Shown piece by piece: positions 43,600 through 51,966 of a stretch of 64,000 nt of DNA. The translations under genes and the position numbers were made by a program. The notes beneath the pieces are model-generated. The model was given only the letters and a program-made list of their open reading frames with translations, did not search any database and was not told where the DNA came from. Source of the DNA: Solibacillus isronensis (GTDB lineage Bacteria > Bacillota > Bacilli > Bacillales_A > Planococcaceae); contig NZ_JAMBOC010000003.1 in the NCBI RefSeq assembly GCF_023715405.1, forward strand, positions 62,001 to 126,000. The letters are read 5' to 3'. Numbering within the stretch: the stretch's first letter is position 1; the number at the start of each line of letters is the position of its first letter.

Positions 43600-44969
43600 A
43601 AACATTATACAGGCAATATATTATCGTGACATTGGCTGTAATTATTATAAGTATTACGATGTCGATGTTGTTAATCGGACAAATATATAAATCGCAAATA
43701 CGACCTGATACAGATGCCAAAAATTATGGGGTAGCCCAGGAAGTACAGCAAATTTTAAAATCAATGCCTAAAGAAAGTGCAGATGCCTACTTTGAGTCCA
43801 TTGCAAAGCTTGGCTACCAAATAGGGGTTATTTATCCTGATGGTAATTTAATTTCATATGGAAGTGAGTTTAAAAAAACAAAGCTCACGCCTGAGATGGT
43901 AGGCATCGTCGGTACGGATGAAGTGTATCACGGCATTCGGGATTATAACGGATCTTCCTACTTTATGAATCATTTCGCGAATGATATTCGAAATACAATC
44001 GGTGTGTCGTTTCAACTTAATGATGAAAGCTATGCATTTTTTATTCGTCAGGAAAATGCCACACTGTTTTCTGAAATGCATTTGTTGATCGTTAGTTTCA
44101 TTATTATTACTGCTTTAGTTATTTTATTGACGATGATTTTGCTTGCCCGTCAGCTTGTAAGGCCATTAAAACAATTGCAGCAGGCGACAAAGCAAATCGC
44201 TCTTGAAAATTATGATATTCAATTAACGATTGATCGTAATGATGAGCTAGGTCAGCTTGCAACACAGTTTCAAAAGATGGCCAATCGCCTTGCAGAAAAT
44301 GATCAGATTAAGAAAGACTTCATCAATAATGTATCGCACGACTTTCAATCGCCGTTGCTCAATATTCAAGGCTACGCAAATGTACTTAAGGACGCTGACA
44401 ATACGGAAGAAGAACGTGTGCAATATTTGGAGATTATTGAGCTGGAAACGAAGCGTCTTTCGGCATTGACAAAGCAACTGCTTTTACTAAGCTCGCTTGA
44501 CCAGAAGAATTTACCGGTTGAAAAAAAGACTTATTCGTTAGATAAACAGTTGAAAGAACGGCTGTTTTCAAAGCGATGGAAACTGGACGATAAGCAGATG
44601 GAGCTTGTATACGAGCTGGAACAGGTTGAAGTTTTTGCTGATGAACAGTTAATGGAGCAAGTTTGGGATAATTTGCTGTCAAATGCCATTCGCTACAGTG
44701 AGGATAAAGGAAAAATTATAGTAACATGCAGTAAAAAGGACAATCAGATTTTTGTAACGATAAAAGATAACGGGATCGGTATTCCTGAACAATCACTTGA
44801 AAAGGTGAAAGAACGATTTTACCGGGTTGACCCTTCACGCTCGAGTCAAAGCAGCGGGTTGGGTTTGGCGATTGTAACAGAAATCGTTAACCGGCATGCG
44901 GGCCAGTTTACTATTGATAGTGAGCTTGGAAAGGGAACTAAAGTGACAGTTGTTTTAAATGTTCATTAA
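43596..44969 (+). CDS. hssS: Sensor histidine kinase, HssS-like
   Basis: A 457-residue membrane kinase: helix 1 (about 9-30), an extracytoplasmic sensor of ~130 residues, helix 2 (165-188), HAMP, H-box NNVSHDFQSPLLNIQGYA, N-box DNLLSNAIRYS, G boxes KDNGIGIP and SSGLGLAIV. The sensor-domain segments YHGIRDYNGSSYF and NTIGVSFQLNDESYAFF align with the equivalent region of staphylococcal HssS. HssS detects haem exposure. The H-box is DFQSP rather than the usual E-(L/I)-(K/R)-TP. No hrtAB genes are nearby; the adjacent candidate target is the MMPL transporter. Confidence 0.72.
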   Translation: MKTLYRQYIIVTLAVIIISITMSMLLIGQIYKSQIRPDTDAKNYGVAQEVQQILKSMPKESADAYFESIAKLGYQIGVIYPDGNLISYGSEFKKTKLTPEMVGIVGTDEVYHGIRDYNGSSYFMNHFANDIRNTIGVSFQLNDESYAFFIRQENATLFSEMHLLIVSFIIITALVILLTMILLARQLVRPLKQLQQATKQIALENYDIQLTIDRNDELGQLATQFQKMANRLAENDQIKKDFINNVSHDFQSPLLNIQGYANVLKDADNTEEERVQYLEIIELETKRLSALTKQLLLLSSLDQKNLPVEKKTYSLDKQLKERLFSKRWKLDDKQMELVYELEQVEVFADEQLMEQVWDNLLSNAIRYSEDKGKIIVTCSKKDNQIFVTIKDNGIGIPEQSLEKVKERFYRVDPSRSSQSSGLGLAIVTEIVNRHAGQFTIDSELGKGTKVTVVLNVH

Positions 44970-44979
44970 TAGAAGAAGG

Positions 44980-45020
44980 GCGCGTTAAAAGTGGAATGTA
45001 ACTTTTAACGCGCTCGTTTT
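44980..45020. terminator. Terminator between hssS-like gene and PfkB kinase gene
   Basis: A perfect 13-bp stem (GCGCGTTAAAAGT, 44980-44992 with 45001-45013), followed by TCGTTTTATT on the plus strand; the two genes converge on it. Confidence 0.88.
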
Positions 45021-45021
45021 A

Positions 45022-45960
45022 TTATTGAAGTTCTTTTAATGCAGATAGGGCTTCAATTGCACCGACTTTTTCGCATACTTTTGATGCAGCACGGTTGGCA
45101 AATTCGATAACGGTTACCCATTCATTAAACGAGAGATTTGTGTCTTTAAATTTACTTAACTGATACAAAACGGCACCGACAAAAGCATCACCTGCACCGG
45201 TTGTATCGATGGAGTTTACGGGAAATGCAGGAACGGTTGTAATTTGCCCGTTTTGAATAAGCATTGTACCGGAAGCGCCTTGTGTAATGGCGATTGTCTT
45301 TTCATTAAACTTTGTAAGCCATTCGATTGCCTGTTCGAAGTTTTCTGTCCTTGCGAATAGTAACAGTTCCTCATCACTCATCTTAATGAAATTTGCTGCT
45401 TCAACGAAAGGTTCGCATTTATGAATGAATAAATCAGAATCACCCTTCCATAAGTCTGCCCGGTAGTTTGGATCAAATGAAATAAAATGGTTTTGCAGGT
45501 GCAAAGTTTGCATTAACTGTTCGTAAGTTTTACTGAAAGGTTCGCTTAAAAGGGCAGTGGCAGAGCCGAAATGAATCAAATTCATTGTCATGAGTTGTTG
45601 CAGATCCAAATCTTCAACACTGAGCAACTTGTCGGCACCACGATTAAAGATAAAATCCCGCTCACCATCTTTCTGTCTTGAAACAAAGGCCAAAGTAGTG
45701 GGTGCAGAAGGATCCATTATCAAGTGATTTGTATGAACACCTGCTTGCTCCAACGTTTGTTTTAAAAAGTGACCAAATGCATCTTCGCCCACTTTTCCGC
45801 AAAAATGAGCCTGTCCTCCAAGCATCGCAATAGTTGCGGCTACATTTGCCGGAGCACCGCCTGCCTGTTTTTCAAACGTTTTCGCTTCTATAATGGATAC
45901 TTCCGTATGAGTTGTAAAAAAATCGATGAGCAATTCGCCAATGCAAAGAATTTTTTTCAT
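45022..45960 (-). CDS. PfkB family sugar kinase, probable fructokinase
   Basis: A 312-residue ribokinase-family kinase. PfkB signature 1 is GGAPANVAATIAMLGG (residues ~34-49), and signature 2 DTTGAGDAFVGAVLYQL holds the anion hole and catalytic Asp. The N-terminal ILCIGELLIDFF and FDPNYRADLW fit bacterial fructokinases. It should phosphorylate fructose or a related sugar in the cytoplasm. ATG 45960 has GGAGG ten bases upstream; a longer in-frame reading is less likely. It is a single-gene unit with no sugar transporter nearby. Alternative substrate: 2-keto-3-deoxygluconate. Confidence 0.85.
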   Translation of the reverse strand: MKKILCIGELLIDFFTTHTEVSIIEAKTFEKQAGGAPANVAATIAMLGGQAHFCGKVGEDAFGHFLKQTLEQAGVHTNHLIMDPSAPTTLAFVSRQKDGERDFIFNRGADKLLSVEDLDLQQLMTMNLIHFGSATALLSEPFSKTYEQLMQTLHLQNHFISFDPNYRADLWKGDSDLFIHKCEPFVEAANFIKMSDEELLLFARTENFEQAIEWLTKFNEKTIAITQGASGTMLIQNGQITTVPAFPVNSIDTTGAGDAFVGAVLYQLSKFKDTNLSFNEWVTVIEFANRAASKVCEKVGAIEALSALKELQ

Positions 45961-46053
45961 AGCCGTTTCCTCCAAATATATGTGTTTCACTAAATATTGG
46001 CATAAAATTACTAGAATTAAAAATATTTACCCTATGAGTTAATAAAAGTACAA

Positions 46054-46082
46054 CAAAAAACGTGAGTACATTACTCACGTTT
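46054..46082 (-). terminator. Terminator of madLM
   Basis: AAACGTGAGTA (46058-46068) pairs with TACTCACGTTT (46072-46082) around a 3-base loop; the minus strand continues with a T run (46060-46054). Confidence 0.88.
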
Positions 46083-46218
46083 TATCTACTAATTGTAATT
46101 TCAACTTTCAGAAGGTGGATTTATCTTATAAAATTCTGGGGGAATGTTATAGAGAAAAATGTGACACCTTTTTGAAAATATGAAATTGCACCTTATATAT
46201 CGAGAATGAATGATTAAC

Positions 46219-46980
46219 TTACCAAATCATATCTGTTAAGATGAATAACAGGGTAGGGCAAAGTAAGCAGCCTAATCCTGTGTAGAAAGTAGCTGTAACG
46301 GCGCCATACGGGACCAATCGTACATCCGTTGCAGCTAATCCTCCCGTAACACCGGAAGTAGTACCCATTAAACCACCGTAAACCATTGCTGTTAATGGAT
46401 TGTTTAAACCAATGAATCGTGCAATAAACGGTGTACCTACCATTACTAATACCGATTTTACTAACCCTGCTGCAATACTGATTGCAATAACTTCTGAACT
46501 TGCACCTAATGCAGCTCCCGTTACTGGACCAACAATATAAGTAACTGTTCCTGCACCGATTGTAGCAAGACTTACAGCATCTGTATAACCAAAAATAAGT
46601 GCAAAAATAATACCAACTACAAACGATAATCCTACACCGATAAACAGTGATGAAATCCCGCGAATACCTGCTTTTTTAATTTCGTCAAAGTTTGCTCCGA
46701 ATGATGTAGCTACAATAGCGAAGTCACGAAGCATACTGCCACCTAAAAGACCGATTCCAGCAAAAATTGAAATATCAGCTAAACCTTTTGTACCGTCACT
46801 ATAAACTCCTCCGAAGTAAGCTAATACTAATCCGAGAACAATCGCAATAGCCGAGCCATGAATAAGCCCCTTCGTTAATTTATTTGAAATCAAGTAAGCG
46901 ACATACATAGTAATTCCGACAATAACGAATCCGGTAATTAAACCATTAGATTCTAGTGCAGTTTTTAGAGCTTCCCACAT
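46219..46980 (-). CDS. madM: Malonate transporter subunit MadM
   Basis: A 253-residue hydrophobic protein with about eight helices, matching MadM of the sodium-dependent malonate transporter: GSMLRDFAIVATSFGANFDEI and PLTAMVYGGLMGTTSGVTGG are distinctive. It works with MadL to take up malonate. The gene starts one base after the madL stop. It is divergent from the malonate decarboxylase operon and probably under the same repressor. Confidence 0.93.
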   Translation of the reverse strand: MWEALKTALESNGLITGFVIVGITMYVAYLISNKLTKGLIHGSAIAIVLGLVLAYFGGVYSDGTKGLADISIFAGIGLLGGSMLRDFAIVATSFGANFDEIKKAGIRGISSLFIGVGLSFVVGIIFALIFGYTDAVSLATIGAGTVTYIVGPVTGAALGASSEVIAISIAAGLVKSVLVMVGTPFIARFIGLNNPLTAMVYGGLMGTTSGVTGGLAATDVRLVPYGAVTATFYTGLGCLLCPTLLFILTDMIW

Positions 46981-46981
46981 A

Positions 46982-47389
46982 TTAGTTTACCTCCCCTGTT
47001 GCTGGGTGATTTTTATTGAACTCAATGGCAGATTCTTTCGCCTTTTTCCCACTTAACAATGGAACAACTAACCAACTAATAAGAACAACTGCAATTCCTG
47101 CAATGATCGCTAGAGGACCTCCAGTTAATGCACCTAATACATTTTGACTCGCTGCCATTGCGATAACGATCGGGATATACATTGCATTCCAGAAAGCCAA
47201 GCCACTTTGAGCAGGCAGACTGATTTTCCCATCCTTCTGTAATTTATCAACGACTACGATTAATAGTAACATCGCAATACCTACGCCACCCACATTTGAA
47301 TCAATCCCCATTAAAGTTCCGATTAATTCACCACAGAACATCCCGAATAAGAAACATCCAGCTAAAATGGCAACACCATATATAACCAT
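46982..47389 (-). CDS. madL: Malonate transporter subunit MadL
   Basis: A 135-residue membrane protein with four helices, matching MadL: GCFLFGMFCGELIGTLMGID and GLAFWNAMYIPIVIAMAASQ. ATG 47389 follows AAGGGGTG. First gene of the madLM operon. Its leader contains one of two operator-like sequences shared with the mdc promoter. Confidence 0.93.
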   Translation of the reverse strand: MVIYGVAILAGCFLFGMFCGELIGTLMGIDSNVGGVGIAMLLLIVVVDKLQKDGKISLPAQSGLAFWNAMYIPIVIAMAASQNVLGALTGGPLAIIAGIAVVLISWLVVPLLSGKKAKESAIEFNKNHPATGEVN

Positions 47390-47417
47390 AACTACACCCC
47401 TTTGATTGTTTAGAACA

Positions 47418-47430
47418 GTCGACTGTATTC
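47418..47430 (-). promoter_or_regulatory. Operator candidate in the madL leader
   Basis: Minus-strand GAATACAGTCGAC matches the mdc-side element GTATACAGTCGAC at 12 of 13 positions, in inverted orientation, suggesting that one repressor controls both operons. Confidence 0.6.
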
Positions 47431-47506
47431 TGAATATAGAATAAACAATAATATATACATAATCAAGAAAAATATTATTTTTTTTAGAGAAAAGTAGATA
47501 ATACGA

Positions 47507-47553
47507 TTGAAATTTATGTTTTAAAGATATATTATGGATTGTATACAGTCGAC
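47507..47553 (+). promoter_or_regulatory. Promoter and GntR-type operator of the mdc operon
   Basis: TTGAAA (47507-47512), 17 bases, TATTAT (47530-47535). Immediately downstream, ATTGTATACAGT (47538-47549) matches the ATTGTATACAAT motif reported for the malonate repressor MdcY at 11 of 12 positions. Binding there would block initiation. Confidence 0.72.
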
Positions 47554-47581
47554 CAAGTTCTTATAGAAGGAGAAGGTTTAA

Positions 47582-48232
47582 TTGAATTATTTTGAAAGAG
47601 CATTGGACAATGCTTTATCGATTAGAATCGCCAATAACTTGCTCGAACAAGTATTAAATGGTGAGTTAAGACCGGGAGATCAAGTCGTTGAATCGATATA
47701 TGCAGAACAATATGAAACGAGCCGCTCTCCTGTAAGAGAAGCAATATATTTATTAGCTACAGAAGGAATTATTGAACGTGTACCTCGAAAAGGGGCGTTC
47801 ATTAAGGGCTACACATTGGATGATATGAAAGATTTACTGGATGTGCGAAATCATTTGGAAATGCTGGCAGCCGAACGTATAGAAAATCCTAGTAAAGAAA
47901 AAGGCACACTGAAAGAAATGAAAGCCGTCCTAACGAAGATGACAAAAACGAAAAGCTATACAGAATATACGCACTTAAACTATCAATTTCACTTTCTCAT
48001 ATTCAAATTAAGTAATAGCCTAGTGCTAAATGATATGTACAGTAAAATAGCACTTCCGTTACTTCGAATTCAAGTAATCCATTTTTCTAATAATGAAATT
48101 ATCGAAAAATCGATTATAGAACATACAAGTATTTACGAATGCTTAAAGAATGATGACTTGGATCAGCTGAAGTCCATTTTAAGAAAGCATACAGAAGATG
48201 TAATTTTCAGTGTCCGGAATAAGCAATTATAA
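47582..48232 (+). CDS. GntR/FadR-family repressor of malonate genes
   Basis: A 216-residue regulator with a GntR winged helix (about 12-78: GELRPGDQVVESIYAEQ, SRSPVREAIYLLATEGIIERVPRKGAF) and an FCD ligand-binding domain. Start TTG 47582 with AAGGAG nine bases upstream. First gene of the mdc operon, divergent from madLM. By homology with MdcY/MatR-type regulators it should release DNA when malonate (or malonyl-CoA) is present. Confidence 0.88.
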   Translation: MNYFERALDNALSIRIANNLLEQVLNGELRPGDQVVESIYAEQYETSRSPVREAIYLLATEGIIERVPRKGAFIKGYTLDDMKDLLDVRNHLEMLAAERIENPSKEKGTLKEMKAVLTKMTKTKSYTEYTHLNYQFHFLIFKLSNSLVLNDMYSKIALPLLRIQVIHFSNNEIIEKSIIEHTSIYECLKNDDLDQLKSILRKHTEDVIFSVRNKQL

Positions 48233-48255
48233 AGCAAAGGGAGGGGAAGTTAACG

Positions 48256-49182
48256 ATGAAACAGGCATGGCTTTTTCCGGGACAAGGTTCGCAATATGGC
48301 GGGTTTTTAGAGTCACTTCCTACACACCCTACTATTAAAGAAACTTTAGATGAAGCTTCGGATGTTTTAAAAACGGATATTAAGCTGCTTGCAACAGCAG
48401 AAAAATTAAAGAGCACAAAAAACGTCCAGATTACAATGCTGGCAGCCGGTGTTGCAACAGCGCGCACCTTTCTAAATGAAGGTGCAAAACCAGATTATTT
48501 GGCAGGTCACTCGGTAGGTGCATTTGCCGCCGCGGTGACGAGCGAGGTACTAACATTCAATGATGCCCTGAATTTAGTTTCGCTTCGTGGGGAACTGATG
48601 GAATCTTTACAGGATGAGGCGTATGGAATGGCGGTTATTGTAGGATTGCCTGAATCAACTCTTATAGAAATTACACAGAAATTCCATACGGATGAAAAAC
48701 CGGTCTATGTATCCAATCGTAATGCACCGCAGCAATTGACTTTATCAGGTCATAAGGAAGCAATGCAAAATGTATTGGACTACGTGTCAGGAAAAGGGGC
48801 AAGTTCAGCAAAGATGCTGAATGTTTCTACACCATCCCATTGTCCATTGTTTTTACCGGTTCAGGATCGATTGGCAAAGGAGATGGAGAACATAACGCTC
48901 CAAAGGCCGAAATTTCCGTTGATTTCAAACCGAAATGCACGGGTACTTCGCCAGTCTTCCCGTATCGTTCAGGATTTGGCTGAAAGTATTGCTTTACCCG
49001 TCAGATGGCATGATGCAACTTCGATTTTATTTGAAAACGGAGTACGTCAGTTTATTGAAATGTCGCCAGGGGATGTGTTAAAAAAACTTGCCAAAAATGC
49101 ATTTCAAGAGGCGGATAGTTACAGTGTCGAAAAGGACGGATTTAATAATTGTCTATATTTAGCAAAAAATGAAGGGGTGTAA
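48256..49182 (+). CDS. mdcH: Malonate decarboxylase epsilon subunit (malonyl-CoA transacylase)
   Basis: A 308-residue FabD-fold acyltransferase: FPGQGSQYGGF at the N-terminus, nucleophile motif GHSVGAFAAAV (Ser ~91), and His in TPSHCPLF. It transfers malonyl from malonyl-CoA to start the catalytic cycle by acylating the ACP-like subunit MdcC. GGAGGGGAAG precedes the ATG. FabD of fatty-acid synthesis is excluded by its place in this operon. Confidence 0.9.
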   Translation: MKQAWLFPGQGSQYGGFLESLPTHPTIKETLDEASDVLKTDIKLLATAEKLKSTKNVQITMLAAGVATARTFLNEGAKPDYLAGHSVGAFAAAVTSEVLTFNDALNLVSLRGELMESLQDEAYGMAVIVGLPESTLIEITQKFHTDEKPVYVSNRNAPQQLTLSGHKEAMQNVLDYVSGKGASSAKMLNVSTPSHCPLFLPVQDRLAKEMENITLQRPKFPLISNRNARVLRQSSRIVQDLAESIALPVRWHDATSILFENGVRQFIEMSPGDVLKKLAKNAFQEADSYSVEKDGFNNCLYLAKNEGV

Positions 49183-49184
49183 AT

Positions 49185-50834
49185 ATGGTATTAATTCAAC
49201 AGCAACGTTCTTGGTCAACAAGGTTGGAAGGAAAGAAAAAGAGATTGGCGGAAGTGGAGCATCTAGTAAACGGTGTAACAATTCCTACAGAGAAAATTGT
49301 AGATGTTCTTGAGTTGCTTATTAAACCGGGGGATCGGGTTGTTCTTGAAGGTAACAATCAAAAGCAGGCGTCATTTTTATCACAAGCTCTAGTAAAGGTC
49401 GATCCTGAGCGTGTACATGATTTACATATGATTATGTCCAGTGTGTCGCGTCCGGAACATTTAGATATTTTTGAGGAAGGTATCGCTAAGAAAATCGACT
49501 TAAGTTTTGCGGGACCTCAAAGTTTACGTATCGCACAAATGATAGAAGATGGCCGATTAATTTTAGGGGATCTGCACACATATGTTGAGCTTTATGGAAG
49601 ATTGTTTATCGATTTAATTCCGAATGTAGCGTTAGTTGCAGCTGATAAAGCAGACCGTTTCGGAAACTTATATACGGGACCAAATACGGAAGAAACACCG
49701 ACAATTGTAGAAGCAGCAGCTTTCCGTGATGGAATTGTCATTTCTCAAGTAAATGAAATTGTAGATGAACTGCCACGTGTCGATATTCCGGGTTCTTGGG
49801 TCGATTTCATCGTTGAAGCGGATGAACCGTATGAGCTTGAGCCGTTATTTACACGTGACCCGCGTCATATTACAGATATTCAGATTTTACAGGCGATGAT
49901 GTGTATTCGCGGTATTTATGAAAAACACGGCGTTCAATCATTAAATCATGGGATTGGTTTTAATACAGCTGCAATCGAGCTGCTATTACCTTCATATGGT
50001 GAGCAATTAGGCTTGAAGGGGAAAATATGCAAAAACTGGGTTCTTAATCCGCACCCGACACTAATTCCAGCGATTGAAACTGGCTGGGTAGAAAGTGTCC
50101 ACTGTTTTGGCGGTGAACTAGGGATGGAAAAATATGTGCAGGCACGTCGCGATATTTTCTTCACAGGTAAAGATGGCAGTCTTCGTTCAAATCGAACGTT
50201 GGCACAGCTTGCAGGTCAGTATGCAGTTGACTTATTTATCGGATCGACGTTGCAAATGGATGCATATGGCAATTCTTCGACGGTAACAAAAGGGCGCGTT
50301 GCAGGTTATGGTGGTGCACCGAATATGGGACATGATCCTGGCGGACGCCGTCACTCAACAGAAGCTTGGTATAACATGATGACGAGTCAGGATGAATTGG
50401 CTCGCGGGAAAAAGCTGGTTGTGCAAGTAGCTGAAACATTCCAGGATGCCAACACACCAGTCTTCGTTGAACGTCTAGACGCAATTGATGTAAAGAAACA
50501 GGCGAATCTGGCAGTCGCACCGGTCATGATTTATGCCGAAGATATTACACATGTTGTGACAGAAGAAGGGATTGCCTACCTGTATAAAACAGATAGCCCG
50601 GCAGAACGAAGAGAAATGATTGCTTCCATTGCAGGGGTAACACCATTAGGGATGGAAAATGATGTGAAGCGTACAAAATCACTTCGCGAGCGCGGTTTAG
50701 TGGCAATGCCGGAAGACTTAAATATTTTACGCGGTGAGGCGAATCGTTCATTGTTGGCAGCAAAAAATATTGATGAGCTTGTTCAATGGTCTGGCGGTTT
50801 ATATGAGCCACCATCGAAATTCAAAAGTTGGTAA
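49185..50834 (+). CDS. mdcA: Malonate decarboxylase alpha subunit (acetyl-S-ACP:malonate ACP transferase)
   Basis: A 549-residue CoA-transferase-like subunit exchanging acetyl for malonyl on the prosthetic group of MdcC. Distinctive motifs: VVLEGNNQKQASFLSQAL, MGHDPGGRRHSTEAW and the C-terminal WSGGLYEPPSKF. The length matches MdcA (about 550). It starts two bases after mdcH. Confidence 0.95.
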   Translation: MVLIQQQRSWSTRLEGKKKRLAEVEHLVNGVTIPTEKIVDVLELLIKPGDRVVLEGNNQKQASFLSQALVKVDPERVHDLHMIMSSVSRPEHLDIFEEGIAKKIDLSFAGPQSLRIAQMIEDGRLILGDLHTYVELYGRLFIDLIPNVALVAADKADRFGNLYTGPNTEETPTIVEAAAFRDGIVISQVNEIVDELPRVDIPGSWVDFIVEADEPYELEPLFTRDPRHITDIQILQAMMCIRGIYEKHGVQSLNHGIGFNTAAIELLLPSYGEQLGLKGKICKNWVLNPHPTLIPAIETGWVESVHCFGGELGMEKYVQARRDIFFTGKDGSLRSNRTLAQLAGQYAVDLFIGSTLQMDAYGNSSTVTKGRVAGYGGAPNMGHDPGGRRHSTEAWYNMMTSQDELARGKKLVVQVAETFQDANTPVFVERLDAIDVKKQANLAVAPVMIYAEDITHVVTEEGIAYLYKTDSPAERREMIASIAGVTPLGMENDVKRTKSLRERGLVAMPEDLNILRGEANRSLLAAKNIDELVQWSGGLYEPPSKFKSW

Positions 50835-50846
50835 GGAGCTGAAGGG

Positions 50847-51716
50847 ATGAAACAGCATGTGATTTGTAAACGGATTGCTGATGAGGCTGTTGCAGCATTG
50901 ATCGAAGAAGTTCAATTAACACCAAAGCCTGGTTTAGTAGATACAGAAAATAATGGTGCGCATCATGATTTATCTTTAACAAAAATGCAGAATTCAGCAC
51001 ATTCATTGCACAATACGTTTTATCAAATGGCAATGCTGAGTTTCAACCGACAGCCAACAGTAGAAATAAGGGAACAATTTGGCGCAATTGGACGGAATGG
51101 CGAAAAGGAAATGTTTGCGGTTACTGAAAATAGTAATACGCATAAAGGGGCGATCTGGTCGATTGGTTTACTCTGCTCCGCAATAGCAAGAAGACAGGGC
51201 AAGGTACTCTTTCCGCAAGTATTTAATGATGCTGCAGAACTGGCCAATCTTCCGGATCAATATATTCCAAAGTCCAAAACGAATGGGATCAAAGTAAAAG
51301 AGAATTATGGGATTCCAGGTGCCAGAGAAGAAGCGCAGCAGGCATTTCCGCATATCCAAAAGTATAGTTTGCCAGCGTTTTTACAGGCGGCTCAGAAGAT
51401 GTCGCTAAGAGATGCGAAACTTACTACATTATTAGTATTGATCGCAAATTTAAACGACACGTGTTTACTTCATCGAGGCGGTCTTGAAGGATTGGAGTTT
51501 GCGAAACAGGAAGCGAAGAAACTGCTAACAAGCTTTTCAATTTCAAATATGAAGAAACTAGATGAGTTGTATATTAAGCACTGGTTATCTCCAGGGGGAT
51601 CGGCTGATTTGTTGGCGGCCACATTATTCGTAATTAATATGTCAGATAAACTGAAAAGGGGTGCACAGCATGGAAAAGTTGAATTACACGTTTCAGGCAA
51701 ATCGTCCGGTTACTAA
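50847..51716 (+). CDS. mdcB: Triphosphoribosyl-dephospho-CoA synthase
   Basis: A 289-residue CitG/MdcB-family enzyme making the triphosphoribosyl-dephospho-CoA precursor of the MdcC prosthetic group from ATP and dephospho-CoA. Motifs: LTPKPGLVDTENNGAHHDLS, THKGAIWSIGLL and GVPGARxEA-type GIPGAREEAQQAF. Its end overlaps mdcC by 47 bases. Confidence 0.92.
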   Translation: MKQHVICKRIADEAVAALIEEVQLTPKPGLVDTENNGAHHDLSLTKMQNSAHSLHNTFYQMAMLSFNRQPTVEIREQFGAIGRNGEKEMFAVTENSNTHKGAIWSIGLLCSAIARRQGKVLFPQVFNDAAELANLPDQYIPKSKTNGIKVKENYGIPGAREEAQQAFPHIQKYSLPAFLQAAQKMSLRDAKLTTLLVLIANLNDTCLLHRGGLEGLEFAKQEAKKLLTSFSISNMKKLDELYIKHWLSPGGSADLLAATLFVINMSDKLKRGAQHGKVELHVSGKSSGY

Positions 51717-51966
51717 GCAAGCGCATATCGGGGTTGTAGGATCGGGGGATTTAGAAATACTGATCCAGCCAATCGAAGGCTCGGAAACAAAAGTAGAAGT
51801 TCGTACAGGAATTACGGGTTATGCTGAAACTTGGCAAAAAGTAGTGGAGCGTTTTGTTTCTCAGCAGGATATATTGGCTTCAATCAAAATTAATGATTTC
51901 GGTGCAACACCAGGTGTCGTATCGATACGACTTGCACAGGCGGCGGAGGTGGTTTTCGGTGAATAA
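51670..51966 (+). CDS. mdcC: Malonate decarboxylase delta subunit (acyl carrier protein)
   Basis: A 98-residue acyl-carrier protein. It begins MEKLNYTFQANRPV and contains VGVVGSGDLEIL-type HIGVVGSGDLEIL, where the Ser (about 27) should carry phosphoribosyl-dephospho-CoA; the ending IRLAQAAEVVF is also typical. ATG 51670 has AAAGGGGTG upstream. It overlaps mdcB (47 bases) and the following GTG start (8 bases). Confidence 0.92.
   Translation: MEKLNYTFQANRPVTKQAHIGVVGSGDLEILIQPIEGSETKVEVRTGITGYAETWQKVVERFVSQQDILASIKINDFGATPGVVSIRLAQAAEVVFGE

Noticed and set aside
51854..51958. N-terminal extension of the MdcDE fusion
   Set aside because: It overlaps mdcC entirely and encodes an unconserved basic peptide; GTG 51959 has GGAGG upstream and starts the MdcD sequence.
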